Both the position numbers and the translations under genes were made by a program. 64,000 nt of DNA, taken from the NCBI GenBank assembly GCA_937890595.1, contig CALADM010000014.1, positions 71,262 through 135,261 of the forward strand. Reading direction: 5' to 3'. How positions within the stretch are numbered: position 1 is the first letter of the stretch; each line of letters begins with the position of its first letter. Origin of the DNA: CAJMNU01 sp905214855. GTDB taxonomy: Bacteria > Bacillota > Clostridia > Lachnospirales > Lachnospiraceae. Below the pieces are notes generated by a model. The model did no database searches. It had not been told where the DNA came from and saw only the letters and a list, made by a program, of their open reading frames with translations. Below are positions 25,063 through 34,842 of the stretch, in pieces.

Positions 25063-25150
25063 AAGTAGCCTCCTTATAAAATAATTATGACAGTCAATAG
25101 ATAGACTGAGAATAAACAAAAATACATTATGTCAGGATGAGGAAATGATA

Positions 25151-26158
25151 TTATAACAGAAAAATCTTATGTTTTTCACAAAGCTCTCTCATCTCTTTTG
25201 GCCATATACTTGCCTGAACCTCACCTACATGGGCACGGTCCAAAAGAAGCATACAGAGTCTGGACTGTCCGATTCCGCCGCCTATCGTATATGGCAGTTC
25301 TCCATGGAGAAGCATGTTGTGATAAGGAAGTGTCCGGCGGTCATTGCAGCCGGATTTAGATAACTGATAATTCAGAGAGGTCTCGTCTACTCGGATACCC
25401 ATACTGGAAATTTCCAAAGCACAGCCTAATGTTTCGTACCAAAAAAGGATATCACCGTTTAATTTCCAGTCATCATAGTCTGGTGCACGTCCATCATGCG
25501 GCTCTCCATTGGACAGGGTATCGCCAATCTGCATCAGAAAGACACATCCATGTTCTTTTGTGATGAGATTTTCACGCTCTTTTGGTGTCTTATCAGGATA
25601 CATATCTAAGAGTTCCTGACTGGTGATAAAGAAGATATCTTCTGGAAGATGTGCTACAGCCTGCGGGTATTTATACCAGACCTCATGTTCCATATGTTTG
25701 ATGATTTTAAAAATAGTACGAACAGTAGCCTTTAGGGTATCTAAAGTACGCTCCTCTTTGGTGATGACTTTTTCCCAATCCCACTGATCTACATAACAGG
25801 AATGTAGATTGTCAAGCTCTTCGTCACGACGAATGGCATTCATATTTGTATAAAGTCCTTCACCGGGCTGAAAATGGTATTTTTGAAGGGCCAGACGTTT
25901 CCATTTGGCAAGAGAATGTACAACCTCGATGGTTTCACCGGGATTGGCAGCAAGATCAAACTGAACAGGACGTTCAACACCATTTAAATTATCGTTAAGA
26001 CCACTGCTTTGTTCTACAAACAAAGGTGCGGAAATTCGCTCCAGATTCATCTCACGACCAAATTCTTTTTGGAAAGTGTCGCGAATGTACTTGATTGCTT
26101 CTTGAGTTTCACGGATGGAGAGCCGTGGGTCATAATGTTCTGGTAATATAAGCGCCAT
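25151..26158 (-). CDS. asnA: Aspartate--ammonia ligase
   Basis: AsnA makes asparagine from aspartate, ammonia and ATP, with a fold like class II aspartyl-tRNA synthetases. The 335-residue length is typical, and the sequence shows APLFVEQSSGLNDNLNGVER, VHSLAKWKRLAL, NMNAIRRDEELDNLHS, YVDQWDWEK and the late GGGIGQSRLCMLLLDRAHVGE. GGGAGG lies 9 bases before the start. I do not see a T-box in its short leader, only a small GAATCC/GGATTC hairpin. Confidence 0.95.
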   Translation of the reverse strand: MALILPEHYDPRLSIRETQEAIKYIRDTFQKEFGREMNLERISAPLFVEQSSGLNDNLNGVERPVQFDLAANPGETIEVVHSLAKWKRLALQKYHFQPGEGLYTNMNAIRRDEELDNLHSCYVDQWDWEKVITKEERTLDTLKATVRTIFKIIKHMEHEVWYKYPQAVAHLPEDIFFITSQELLDMYPDKTPKERENLITKEHGCVFLMQIGDTLSNGEPHDGRAPDYDDWKLNGDILFWYETLGCALEISSMGIRVDETSLNYQLSKSGCNDRRTLPYHNMLLHGELPYTIGGGIGQSRLCMLLLDRAHVGEVQASIWPKEMRELCEKHKIFLL

Positions 26159-26416
26159 ATTCTTGCCTCCCGATAAAATAATGATATAGAATCCTAACCA
26201 CGGGATTCTTTTTTAGAATATAGCACAGTTGCTATGAAATTGCTATATACAATCCAAAAAATTGAAAACTTGTCCATTGCAGGGCTATCCTGAATGTGCT
26301 ATGCTTTAGCATAAGATATTGGAGCAAAAGCCATTTTGATCCCTGTGATGCTGATTTTTTGTCAGATGTAAGGGATATTAAGAATAAAGATATTTGTAGC
26401 AGGAAGGAGTTTAGTT

Positions 26417-27472
26417 ATGGATACAAGAAATGTAAAGATTGAGAATCCTGCATTTCCAAAAGAAGAAGAATTGATAGAAGCAGCAGAAATTTTGGCAAAT
26501 GGCGGATTGGTTGCATTTCCTACAGAGACTGTATATGGATTGGGAGCAAATGCACTGGATGAGGAAGCGGCAAAAAAGATTTATGCGGCAAAAGGAAGAC
26601 CTTCAGATAATCCTTTGATCGCACATGTGGCAGAAAAAGAGAGTGTGAGTGAATTAGCAGAGAGGATACCAGATTCGGGGAAAAAGCTGATGGACGCTTT
26701 TTGGCCGGGACCTCTTACGCTGATATTTCCTAAAAGCAAAAGAGTGCCATATGGAACGACAGGAGGACTGGATACGGTTGCAGTCAGGATGCCAGATCAT
26801 CCGATCGCCAGAATGCTGATCCGTTTAGCTAAAGTCCCTGTGGCTGCTCCAAGTGCCAATACATCGGGAAGACCAAGCCCGACAACAGCAGAGCATGTAT
26901 TTCAGGATATGAACGGAAAAATTGATATGATCTTAGATGGAGGAGCGGTTGAGATTGGAGTAGAATCAACCATTGTGGATGTCTCTGGTGAAGTACCAAT
27001 TCTGCTTCGTCCGGGAGCGATCACAATGGAAATGTTGGAAAAAGTTTTAGGAAAGGTAGCAGTTGATCCGGCTATCTTAGGACCGATGAAGGAGGGAATC
27101 CATCCAAAAGCGCCGGGCATGAAGTATCGCCATTATGCTCCAAAGGCAGATATGACATTGGTTCAGGGTAAGAGTCAGGATGAGATGGTAGAAAGTGTAC
27201 GAAATCTTGCAAAAGAGAAGATAGAAGCTGGATTTTCAGTGGGGATTCTTTGCACAGATGAAACAATGAGCCAGTATCCACAAGGGATTGTTCGGAGTCT
27301 GGGAAGCCGTATGAAAGAAGATACCATTGCCCATAATTTATTTGCAGTTTTAAGGGAATTTGATGATATGGGAGTGGAGTATATTTTTTCTGAGACATTT
27401 CCAAAGGATCATTTAGGACAGGCTATTATGAATCGTTTATCTAAAGCGGCAGGCTATCATATTGTGAAATAA
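26417..27472 (+). CDS. sua5: L-threonylcarbamoyladenylate synthase (Sua5/YwlC type)
   Basis: The enzyme forms threonylcarbamoyl-AMP, the first step of t6A37 tRNA modification. The YrdC domain shows GGLVAFPTETVYGLGANA, KIYAAKGRPSDNPL, FWPGPLTLI and APSANTSGRPSPT, and the product is followed by the C-terminal Sua5 domain, giving a 351-residue two-domain protein. It has a good GGAAGGAG site. The dCMP deaminase gene follows 45 bases later. Confidence 0.95.
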   Translation: MDTRNVKIENPAFPKEEELIEAAEILANGGLVAFPTETVYGLGANALDEEAAKKIYAAKGRPSDNPLIAHVAEKESVSELAERIPDSGKKLMDAFWPGPLTLIFPKSKRVPYGTTGGLDTVAVRMPDHPIARMLIRLAKVPVAAPSANTSGRPSPTTAEHVFQDMNGKIDMILDGGAVEIGVESTIVDVSGEVPILLRPGAITMEMLEKVLGKVAVDPAILGPMKEGIHPKAPGMKYRHYAPKADMTLVQGKSQDEMVESVRNLAKEKIEAGFSVGILCTDETMSQYPQGIVRSLGSRMKEDTIAHNLFAVLREFDDMGVEYIFSETFPKDHLGQAIMNRLSKAAGYHIVK

Positions 27473-27517
27473 AACAGATATGAAAATAAAATACAGATTA
27501 TACAGGGGGAATGGATT

Positions 27518-28012
27518 ATGTCAGATAAAAGGACAGGTTACATTACATGGGATGAATATTTTATGGGAGTGGCAAAACTTGCTTCCATGCGCTCTAAGGA
27601 TCCAAGCACACAGGTTGGTGCTTGTATTGTAAGTGAAGATAATAAGATTTTATCAATAGGATACAATGGATTCCCGAGGGGATGTTCTGATGATGCATTT
27701 CCGTGGGGAAAAGAGCATCAGGCAGATGACCCATATAATGCAAAATATATGTATAGCACACACAGTGAACTAAATGCGATTTTAAATTACAGGGGGGGAA
27801 GTTTAGAGGGAAGCAAGATGTATGTTACATTATTTCCATGTAATGAATGTGCAAAAGCGATCATACAGGCGGGGATCAGGACGTTGATCTACGCAGAAGA
27901 TAAGTATTGTGATACACCAGCTGTGCGTGCTTCAAAGAGAATGCTGAATGCCGCTGGTGTTCGTCACTATCAGTACAATCCGACAGGAAGAAAGATTGAG
28001 ATTATATTATAA
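27518..28012 (+). CDS. dCMP deaminase family protein
   Basis: This 164-residue zinc deaminase shows YSTHSELNAI (H-x-E, the zinc histidine and catalytic glutamate) and TLFPCNECAKAI (PCxxC). N-terminal SMRSKDPSTQVGACIV and GYNGFPRGCSDD are typical of the ComEB/dCMP deaminase branch, which supplies dUMP. It overlaps the next start by one base and may be co-translated with it. Confidence 0.93.
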   Translation: MSDKRTGYITWDEYFMGVAKLASMRSKDPSTQVGACIVSEDNKILSIGYNGFPRGCSDDAFPWGKEHQADDPYNAKYMYSTHSELNAILNYRGGSLEGSKMYVTLFPCNECAKAIIQAGIRTLIYAEDKYCDTPAVRASKRMLNAAGVRHYQYNPTGRKIEIIL

Positions 28013-29820
28013 TGGTACGTATTTTATTAGTAGCAATCAATGCAAAATATATTCATTCCAATTTAGGAATATATAGTCTGAAAACATATGCACAGACTTA
28101 TCTGAAAAATATAAAGAAAGAAGAGTGCAGTGGGCAAGATCAAGATAAAGAAGAACAGGATGTAGAAATTTTAATTGGTGAATATACGATAAACCAGCAA
28201 ATAGGGCATATTTTAAAGGATATTTATGAGAAACAACCAGATATAATAGGATTTTCCTGTTATATCTGGAATATTTATATGGTGTTGGAATTGATCCATG
28301 ATATTCATAAAGTGCTTCCAGACACAGATATCTGGTTGGGAGGACCAGAGGTTTCTTACGATGCGGCACGTATTCTTCGTGATGAACCAGAAGTATGTGG
28401 AGTCATGTGCAATGAGGGAGAAGAAACATTTGCACGTTTATCAAGAGTTTATCAAAAATATGGAAAAAATTTCAAAATCATAGAAAAGATACCAGGGATT
28501 GTTTGTAGAAAGGAAAATGGAGAGGTGATGGAAAATGCACCATTAGAGTGCATGAATATGGATAAAATACCATTTTCTTATTCTACATTGAAAGGAATGG
28601 AACATCGTATTATTTATTATGAAAGCAGTAGAGGATGTCCATTTTCATGTAGTTATTGCCTTTCTTCTATTGATAAGAGAGTTCGATTTAGAAGCCTTGA
28701 TCTTGTGTTCAAAGAACTGGATTTCTTTTTAGAGAAAAAAGTTCCACAGGTAAAGTTTGTAGATCGTACATTCAATTGCAGGAAAAGTCATGCCATGGCG
28801 ATTTGGAGGCATATTTTGGAACATGACAATCAGGTTACAAATTTCCATTTTGAAATATCCGCAGATTTGCTAGATGAGGAAGAGCTTGATCTTCTTCAAA
28901 AAATGAGACCTGGATTGATCCAACTTGAAATCGGTGTACAAAGTACAAACCCTGATACGATCCGTGAAATTCATAGAACCATGAATTTGGAGCTCCTTAG
29001 AGAAGTGGTTGAACGGATCAACTCGTTCCACAATATCCATCAGCATCTGGATCTGATCGCAGGATTGCCGTTTGAAGATATCCAAAGTTTTTCCAAGTCA
29101 TTTGATGATGTATATAAGATGGAACCAGAACAACTCCAGCTTGGTTTTTTGAAAGTTTTAAAAGGTTCTTTGATGATGGAAAATCGGGAACAGTATGATC
29201 TTTTATATCAGGAAAAACCACCATATGAAGTGTTGTCTACAAAATGGATCTCATATCAGGATATTCTTCGTCTAAAAGGAATAGAAGATATGGTGGAGGT
29301 GTATTATAACAGCAGACAGTTTGAGAATACGATAAAACAATTAGAGAAATATTTTGAAGGACCTTTTGCCATGTATGATGCGTTGGCATTGTTTTATCAC
29401 AAAGAGAAACTTACAGAGCTGAATCATAGCCGTTTGGAAAGATATGAAATTTTGTATCAATTTATCTGTAAAGAGACGATCAAGGAAGAAGAACGCTCTA
29501 GGTTTAGAGATTGCCTGATTTTAGATCTTTATTTAAGAGAAAATGCGAAGAGCCGTCCTTCTTTTGCACCAGAGAATGGAAGACAGAAGAAAGAAATCCG
29601 TAATTTCTTCCAGCAAGAGGCGAAGGAATTCCGTTATCTGAAAGGATATGAGGGATTTGATTCCAAACAATTGGCAAAAATGGCACATATAGAGATAATG
29701 GAAGATGGAAAAGCATTGTTATTTGATTATAAAAATAGGGATGCTTTGACATACAATGCATTGTGTTGGGATATTACAGATGACTTAAACCAGATGGGTG
29801 AAGGTCAGAAAAGTAGATAA
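28012..29820 (+). CDS. B12-binding-domain radical SAM protein (DUF4080)
   Basis: The N terminus (about residues 1-150) is a cobalamin-binding-like Rossmann domain with INAKYIHSNLGIYSLK and WLGGPEVSY. The radical SAM domain follows, with the 4Fe-4S motif CPFSCSYCL near residue 209 and FVDRTFNC. A C-terminal DUF4080 segment completes the 602 residues. The substrate is unknown. It starts at the stop of the deaminase gene and precedes an exonuclease gene. Confidence 0.88.
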   Translation: MVRILLVAINAKYIHSNLGIYSLKTYAQTYLKNIKKEECSGQDQDKEEQDVEILIGEYTINQQIGHILKDIYEKQPDIIGFSCYIWNIYMVLELIHDIHKVLPDTDIWLGGPEVSYDAARILRDEPEVCGVMCNEGEETFARLSRVYQKYGKNFKIIEKIPGIVCRKENGEVMENAPLECMNMDKIPFSYSTLKGMEHRIIYYESSRGCPFSCSYCLSSIDKRVRFRSLDLVFKELDFFLEKKVPQVKFVDRTFNCRKSHAMAIWRHILEHDNQVTNFHFEISADLLDEEELDLLQKMRPGLIQLEIGVQSTNPDTIREIHRTMNLELLREVVERINSFHNIHQHLDLIAGLPFEDIQSFSKSFDDVYKMEPEQLQLGFLKVLKGSLMMENREQYDLLYQEKPPYEVLSTKWISYQDILRLKGIEDMVEVYYNSRQFENTIKQLEKYFEGPFAMYDALALFYHKEKLTELNHSRLERYEILYQFICKETIKEEERSRFRDCLILDLYLRENAKSRPSFAPENGRQKKEIRNFFQQEAKEFRYLKGYEGFDSKQLAKMAHIEIMEDGKALLFDYKNRDALTYNALCWDITDDLNQMGEGQKSR

Positions 29821-29861
29821 CAGCAGACAATAAGGGCAGAAGAAAGGCATACAGATTACAG

Positions 29862-30578
29862 ATGAAATATACAGATTATATTGCAGTAGATACGGAGACA
29901 ACTGGTTTGAATCCTAAGCTGGAAAAAATCATAGAAATTGGAGCTATAAAAGTAAAAAATGGGAAAATAGAGGAAGAATTTTCAGCTTTGGTAAATCCAC
30001 ATCGAAGTTTGAGTGAAAGAGTGAGCGATCTTACTGGGATTTGTCAGGAAGAATTGGATAAGGCAGAGGGAATAGAGAGTGTTTTTCCTAGGTTTTTAGA
30101 ATTTTCCGAAAATTTACCGCTTTTAGGACATAGGATCAGTTTTGATTATAGTTTTTTAAAACGTGCTGCTGTCAATTTAAATCACTCTTTTGAGAGAGAC
30201 GGAATTGATACACTTGCAATCAGCAGACAGGTGATGCCTAAAGAAGAGCATAAAAATTTGTCAGAGGCATGTCGATATTTTGGAATCATACCTAGAGAAT
30301 CACATCGGGCACTGGAAGATGCCAGATCTGCTCATCTGTTATATCAGAAAATGATCTCATTACAAAAAGAGCCTTTTCCATCGGTATTTTTAAAAAAACC
30401 TTTAATTTATAAGGTAAAAAAGGAACAAATGGCATCAAAAAGACAAAAACAACTCTTGCAGGATTTATTAAAATATCATAAAATAGATTTACCTGTCCAA
30501 ATTGAGTATTTGAGCAGGAGCGAAGTTTCCAGACTGGTAGATCAGATCATCTTCCAGTATGGAAGAAGAGTGAAGTGA
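29862..30578 (+). CDS. DnaQ-like 3'-5' exonuclease
   Basis: The first 170 residues form a DEDDh exonuclease domain: AVDTETTGLNP (ExoI), GHRISFDYSFLKRA (ExoII) and HRALEDARSAHLL (ExoIII). The remaining 65 residues are basic and unassigned. It resembles the proofreading epsilon-type nucleases of Firmicutes, but is not attached to a polymerase. Role in DNA repair or turnover is inferred. Confidence 0.88.
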   Translation: MKYTDYIAVDTETTGLNPKLEKIIEIGAIKVKNGKIEEEFSALVNPHRSLSERVSDLTGICQEELDKAEGIESVFPRFLEFSENLPLLGHRISFDYSFLKRAAVNLNHSFERDGIDTLAISRQVMPKEEHKNLSEACRYFGIIPRESHRALEDARSAHLLYQKMISLQKEPFPSVFLKKPLIYKVKKEQMASKRQKQLLQDLLKYHKIDLPVQIEYLSRSEVSRLVDQIIFQYGRRVK

Positions 30579-30602
30579 TTCTGAAGAGAGGTGAAGTGCA
30601 GA

Positions 30603-30713
30603 ATGATAAATTTTCATAACAAAAAAACCAAGAAAACATTTGCGGCAGTGATTGTGATTTTATTGGTGGTTTCTATGGTACTGCCAGTTATTTTAGGAGC
30701 ATTGCCTTTATAA
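30603..30713 (+). CDS. 36-residue single-span membrane peptide
   Basis: MINFHNKKTKKTFAAVIVIL is followed by a hydrophobic helix ending PVILGALPL. A basic N terminus and one membrane span are clear. GAGAGGTGAAG precedes the ATG at about 8-10 bases. It is too short for usual gene finding, lies 24 bases after the exonuclease and just before the VanW gene, and may be co-transcribed with both. Confidence 0.65.
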   Translation: MINFHNKKTKKTFAAVIVILLVVSMVLPVILGALPL

Positions 30714-30758
30714 TTTCCACAGGCAATGAGATGGAAACTTTTGAGGAGAAAATATGAA

Positions 30759-32327
30759 ATGAGAAAATGGATTGCAGGATTTCCAGCCTTACTTCTGACA
30801 GCAGGATTGATGTTTTCTTTTCCCAATATGGCTTTTGCAGCTGAAATTCCAAAGGGCATTTGGGTGGGAGAGCAGGATGTTGGAGGCATGACAAAAGAAG
30901 AAGCACAAAATACAGTACAGAGCTATGTAGATAGCCTGTCAGGTCAGAAAATCACACTGACGATTGCCGGTGAAAAGATTGAGACAACAGCAGAAGAACT
31001 TGGCTTTTTCTGGAGCAATACCGATGCGGTAGAACAGGCCGCCCAGTATGAATCTGAAGGAAATCTGATTCAGCGATATATGGCAAAAAAGGATCTGGAA
31101 GTAAACCCAGTGAAGATTCCTTTAGAGACACAGGTAGATGAAACAAAGGTGAGTTCTTTTGTGACAGACAAGTGTGCGCCATATGTACAGAAAGCACAGG
31201 ATGCGACAATACATCGTGAGAATGGAACATTTGTTATTACAGAGTCAAAGATAGGGCGTATTGTAGATATTGCCGCTACCACAGCGGCTTTAAATGAGGC
31301 AATGGCAAATGGTTTGGAATCTCCTATCTTGGTGGAAGCGGTCGTTACGGAAGAACAGCCTAAAGTGACATATGAACAGCTTGCCACAATTCAGGATGTT
31401 TTGGGTACATTTACAACAAGTTTTAAAAGCAGCGGAGCTGCCCGTGTGACCAATCTTCAAGTTGGATCTAGCAAGATCAATGGGCGTGTGCTGATGCCGG
31501 GAGAAACCTTGTCTGGTTATGAGTGTATGCATCCGTTTGATAAATCAAATGGGTATAAGGAAGCGATCGCATATGAGAACGGAAAATCTGTGGAGAGCAT
31601 AGGTGGTGGTGTATGCCAGATTTCTACTACATTGTATAATGCGGCATTGCGTGCGGAGATGAATATTATCCAGCGGCAAAATCATTCTATGATCGTCACA
31701 TATGTAGATCCGTCAGCAGATGCAGCGATTGCGGGTACGTACAAGGATCTGAAATTTTCGAATCCTTATGATACACCAGTTTATGTAGAGGGATATACAC
31801 AGGGACGAAATCTTACATTTACGATTTATGGAAAAGAGACTCGTCCTTCCAATCGTACTATTAAGTTTGTTTCTGAGACATTGCAAACAATGGATCCGGG
31901 AGAACCGGTCATGAAAGTAGATAATTCTCTGAAACCGGGAACTAAAATAAAAGAACAGTCTTCTCATACAGGATATAAATCAAGATTGTGGAAGTATGTC
32001 TATGTGGATGGACAGTTGCAGGATAAAACGATTCTTCATACAGACACATATAATCCGTCTAAAGCGATTTACCGTGTAGGACCAGATGCGCCAGCTCCAA
32101 CAGAGACAGCATCACCACAGACTCCGCCAGAGGAAAAACCAACAGAAAAACAACCGGAGGAAAAGCCATCTGAAAGTCAAAATCAAGGTGATCAGCCACA
32201 ATCTCCGGCAGAACTTCCGGGAAAAACTCCAGGAGGCGCAGATCTATCAGGAGATACTGTGATCATTATTCCAGAAAATAATGGTGCAGGACCTCAAGGA
32301 CCAGGTTCTCCTGCAAGTCCGGCGTAA
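30759..32327 (+). CDS. Exported VanW-family protein with peptidoglycan-binding domain
   Basis: A signal peptide (MRKWIAGFPALLLTAGLMF, cleavage after AFA) leads to a YoaR-like or PG_binding_4 region (about 60-215) and then a VanW domain with YECMHPFDKSNGYKEA and GGGVCQISTTLYNAALRA. The C terminus is a Pro/Glu/Lys-rich linker (about 450-520). VanW proteins occur with glycopeptide resistance but are mostly wall-associated proteins of unknown function. A two-codon ATG AAA TGA overlaps the start; an ATG at 30726 is an alternative. Confidence 0.88.
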   Translation: MRKWIAGFPALLLTAGLMFSFPNMAFAAEIPKGIWVGEQDVGGMTKEEAQNTVQSYVDSLSGQKITLTIAGEKIETTAEELGFFWSNTDAVEQAAQYESEGNLIQRYMAKKDLEVNPVKIPLETQVDETKVSSFVTDKCAPYVQKAQDATIHRENGTFVITESKIGRIVDIAATTAALNEAMANGLESPILVEAVVTEEQPKVTYEQLATIQDVLGTFTTSFKSSGAARVTNLQVGSSKINGRVLMPGETLSGYECMHPFDKSNGYKEAIAYENGKSVESIGGGVCQISTTLYNAALRAEMNIIQRQNHSMIVTYVDPSADAAIAGTYKDLKFSNPYDTPVYVEGYTQGRNLTFTIYGKETRPSNRTIKFVSETLQTMDPGEPVMKVDNSLKPGTKIKEQSSHTGYKSRLWKYVYVDGQLQDKTILHTDTYNPSKAIYRVGPDAPAPTETASPQTPPEEKPTEKQPEEKPSESQNQGDQPQSPAELPGKTPGGADLSGDTVIIIPENNGAGPQGPGSPASPA

Positions 32328-32409
32328 GATAAGCGTTTGAGGTTATGTTTCTTAGGAGATGGATGGTATTCTTTCAGAGATAGATCTATTTGTGAGATGT
32401 GGAAAAGGA

Positions 32410-32429
32410 GAGAAGCTCTAGGGCTTCTC
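32410..32429 (+). terminator. Hairpin after the VanW gene
   Basis: GAGAAGC / GCTTCTC with a short loop lies 80 bases after the stop. It has no T tract, so termination is uncertain. Confidence 0.4.
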
Positions 32430-32541
32430 TCTGATACCATCTAGGAAAATTCACAATAGTATCTGATGTGTCGTAAAACCCCTGTTGTTTTAGAATGGGT
32501 GAGTGTTAAGAGAAAGATATAGGCAAAGGACAAGAGAATCA

Positions 32542-33138
32542 ATGCATATTATTAAAAAAAGAGAAGAGAATACACATATCTTAGGAAATATGGAGGCAGG
32601 ACAGGATCTGCTGATTGCAGGGACAGTTGCACAGACAGGAACTCATAGTGCTGTTCCTTATTATATGGAAAAACTGAAAATGTATTTTACTGACTCTTTT
32701 ATTCAGGAGTCTTCTGTTGTGAGAACAATGATTCCGATTACAGATCCAATTTGGGAACAGGCAGGAGCAAAAGGGTTGTTGGAAGTAGGGGAAGGCGGTA
32801 TTTTTGCAGCCCTTTGGGAAGTATCAAGTGTTTTTCATAAAGGATTTTTTGTGGAATTACAGCAGATTCCAATTCGTCAGGGAACAATAGAATTGTGTGA
32901 AGTTATGGGATTGAATCCATATCGTTTGGAGAGTGGGGAGTGTGTCCTCCTTTCGACAAACAATGGATATGATACTATTCGTTTTTTAGGGGAAAAAGGG
33001 ATACAGGCAGCTTGGGTAGGCAAGATAGAGAAAGGAATGCGGTGCCGTATTTTGAATGATGGGGCAGAGGGATTTTTGGAACGCCCCAAAGAGGATGAAC
33101 TGCATCGGATTATCTGCCCTAAAACGGATTCGATATGA
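32542..33138 (+). CDS. AIR synthase C-terminal-domain (HypE-like) protein
   Basis: The product carries motifs of the AIR synthase/HypE/SelD C-terminal fold: GAKGLLEVGEGGIFAALWEV, FVELQQIPIRQGTIELCEVM and GECVLLSTNNGYDTI. The N-terminal ATP-binding domain is absent, so it is a half-length relative of HypE, a type found in clostridia without a known reaction. ATG 32542 (MHIIKKREEN) is preferred over a TTG at 32503, though both lack a strong ribosome-binding site. Confidence 0.7.
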   Translation: MHIIKKREENTHILGNMEAGQDLLIAGTVAQTGTHSAVPYYMEKLKMYFTDSFIQESSVVRTMIPITDPIWEQAGAKGLLEVGEGGIFAALWEVSSVFHKGFFVELQQIPIRQGTIELCEVMGLNPYRLESGECVLLSTNNGYDTIRFLGEKGIQAAWVGKIEKGMRCRILNDGAEGFLERPKEDELHRIICPKTDSI

Positions 33139-33162
33139 GAGGGCGTTTGGCCCTTTTTGTTT
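33139..33162 (+). terminator. Short intrinsic terminator
   Basis: AGGGC / GCCCT with a small loop is followed by TTTTTGTTTT, just before the Lrp gene. Confidence 0.55.
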
Positions 33163-33180
33163 TCAAGGAGGAGAGACAGA

Positions 33181-33663
33181 ATGAGAGAAAAAATTTTAGC
33201 GATCATTGAAAAGAATAGCAGAATTGATTTAAAGGATCTTGCTACTTTGTTGGGAGAGAATGAAGTGGCAGTTGCCAATGAGATTGCACAGATGGAAAAA
33301 GAACATATTATCTGTGGATATCATACTCTGATCAACTGGGATAATACAAGCGATGAGAAAGTTATGGCACTGATCGAGGTAAAAGTGACTCCCCAAAGAG
33401 ATATGGGATTTGATAAAATTGCAGAGCGGATTTATCAGTATAATGAGGTGGATTCGGTATATCTGATGTCAGGAACTTTTGATTTTACTGTTTTGATCGA
33501 GGGAAAGACAATGCGTCAGGTAGCGTTGTTTGTTTCTGAAAAATTATCTACGATCGATTCTGTTCTTAGCACAGCAACCCATTTCGTTTTAAAGAAATAT
33601 AAAGATCATGGAACTGTTCTGACAGAGAATAAACAGGATGAAAGGATGTTGATTACCCCATGA
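33181..33663 (+). CDS. Lrp/AsnC-family transcriptional regulator
   Basis: The 160-residue protein has an N-terminal winged helix (IDLKDLATLLGENEVAVANE) and a C-terminal RAM-type ligand domain (VMALIEVKVTPQRDMGFD, SVYLMSGTFDFTVLIEG). Such proteins sense amino acids. It has a strong AAGGAGG site, and its stop overlaps the aminotransferase start as ATGA, so it probably regulates and is co-translated with that enzyme. Confidence 0.9.
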   Translation: MREKILAIIEKNSRIDLKDLATLLGENEVAVANEIAQMEKEHIICGYHTLINWDNTSDEKVMALIEVKVTPQRDMGFDKIAERIYQYNEVDSVYLMSGTFDFTVLIEGKTMRQVALFVSEKLSTIDSVLSTATHFVLKKYKDHGTVLTENKQDERMLITP

Positions 33664-34835
33664 GAAACCCATTAGCAGACAGAGTCGTGACGGTTCCGCC
33701 ATCTGGAATACGCCGTTTTTTTGATATTGTAAGTGAAATGAAAGATGCAATCTCTCTAGGTGTCGGAGAACCGGATTTTGACACTCCATGGTTCATTCGG
33801 GAAGAGGGAATTTATTCTTTGGAAAAAGGAAGGACTTTTTATACGTCCAATGCAGGATTAAAAGAATTGAAAGTAGAAATTTCGAATTATCTGCATCGAA
33901 AATGTCATGTTACATACAATCCTAGTGATGAAGTTATGGTAACAGTTGGAGGAAGTGAGGCTATTGATCTTGCTTTGCGAGCTATGTGTAATCCTGGAGA
34001 TGAAGTGTTGATCCCTCAGCCAAGTTATGTTTCTTATGTACCATGTGCGATTTGGGCAAATGGAGTTCCTGTGACGATTGAATTGGAAGAAAAAGATCAA
34101 TTTCGTCTGACCAAAGAAAAACTCTTGGAAAAGATAACACCTAAAACAAAAATTTTGATCCTTCCATTTCCCAATAATCCTACAGGGGCAATCTTAGAAG
34201 AAAAAGATCTTTTAGATATTGCAGAGATTGTAGAAAAGTATGATTTATTTGTGATCACAGATGAAATCTATTCAGAATTGACATATCATGGAGAACATAA
34301 AACCATTGCTGCTCTTCCTGGAATGAAAGATCGTACAGTTTTGATCAACGGTTTTTCCAAGGCATATGCCATGACAGGATGGAGACTGGGCTATGCAGCT
34401 GCTCCGGCACCGATTTTAAGCCAGATGTTAAAAATACATCAATATGCGATCATGTGTGCTCCCACAACAAGTCAATATGCCGCAGTGGCAGCCTTGAAAA
34501 ATGGTGATGAGGAAGTCGCTCATATGAGAGAATCCTATAATCAGAGACGGCGTTTTGTATTGGATGCATTTAAAAAGATGAATATAGATTGTTTTGAGCC
34601 ATATGGTGCATTTTATACATTTCCTAATATTAAGCGTTTTGGTCTGACTTCAGAAGAATTTGCTCTGCGCTTTTTAGAGGAAGAGAAGGTGGCTGTTGTT
34701 CCTGGAACTGCATTTGGTGATTGTGGAGAAGGATTTTTGCGTATTTCATATGCGTATTCTTTAAAAGAATTAAAAGAGGCACTGGGAAGAATGGAATGTT
34801 TTGTAAAGCGCTTGGATACTCAGGAAAAGGAGTGA
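33660..34835 (+). CDS. PLP-dependent class I aminotransferase
   Basis: This 391-residue fold-type I aminotransferase shows SLGVGEPDFDTP, the substrate segment FPNNPTGAIL, VITDEIYSEL and the PLP lysine in LINGFSKAYAMTGWRLGYAA, with the terminal arginine in EGFLRISYA. It belongs to the aspartate or aromatic aminotransferase group. The amino acid used is not clear; coupling to an Lrp regulator suggests amino-acid-responsive expression. Confidence 0.9.
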   Translation: MRNPLADRVVTVPPSGIRRFFDIVSEMKDAISLGVGEPDFDTPWFIREEGIYSLEKGRTFYTSNAGLKELKVEISNYLHRKCHVTYNPSDEVMVTVGGSEAIDLALRAMCNPGDEVLIPQPSYVSYVPCAIWANGVPVTIELEEKDQFRLTKEKLLEKITPKTKILILPFPNNPTGAILEEKDLLDIAEIVEKYDLFVITDEIYSELTYHGEHKTIAALPGMKDRTVLINGFSKAYAMTGWRLGYAAAPAPILSQMLKIHQYAIMCAPTTSQYAAVAALKNGDEEVAHMRESYNQRRRFVLDAFKKMNIDCFEPYGAFYTFPNIKRFGLTSEEFALRFLEEEKVAVVPGTAFGDCGEGFLRISYAYSLKELKEALGRMECFVKRLDTQEKE

Positions 34836-34842
34836 AAAGTAG

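Noticed and set aside
30754..30762. ATG-AAA-TGA mini-frame before the VanW gene, like the kinase start-stop
   Set aside because: Here a normal in-frame ATG overlaps it at workable spacing from the ribosome-binding site, so no defect is implied.
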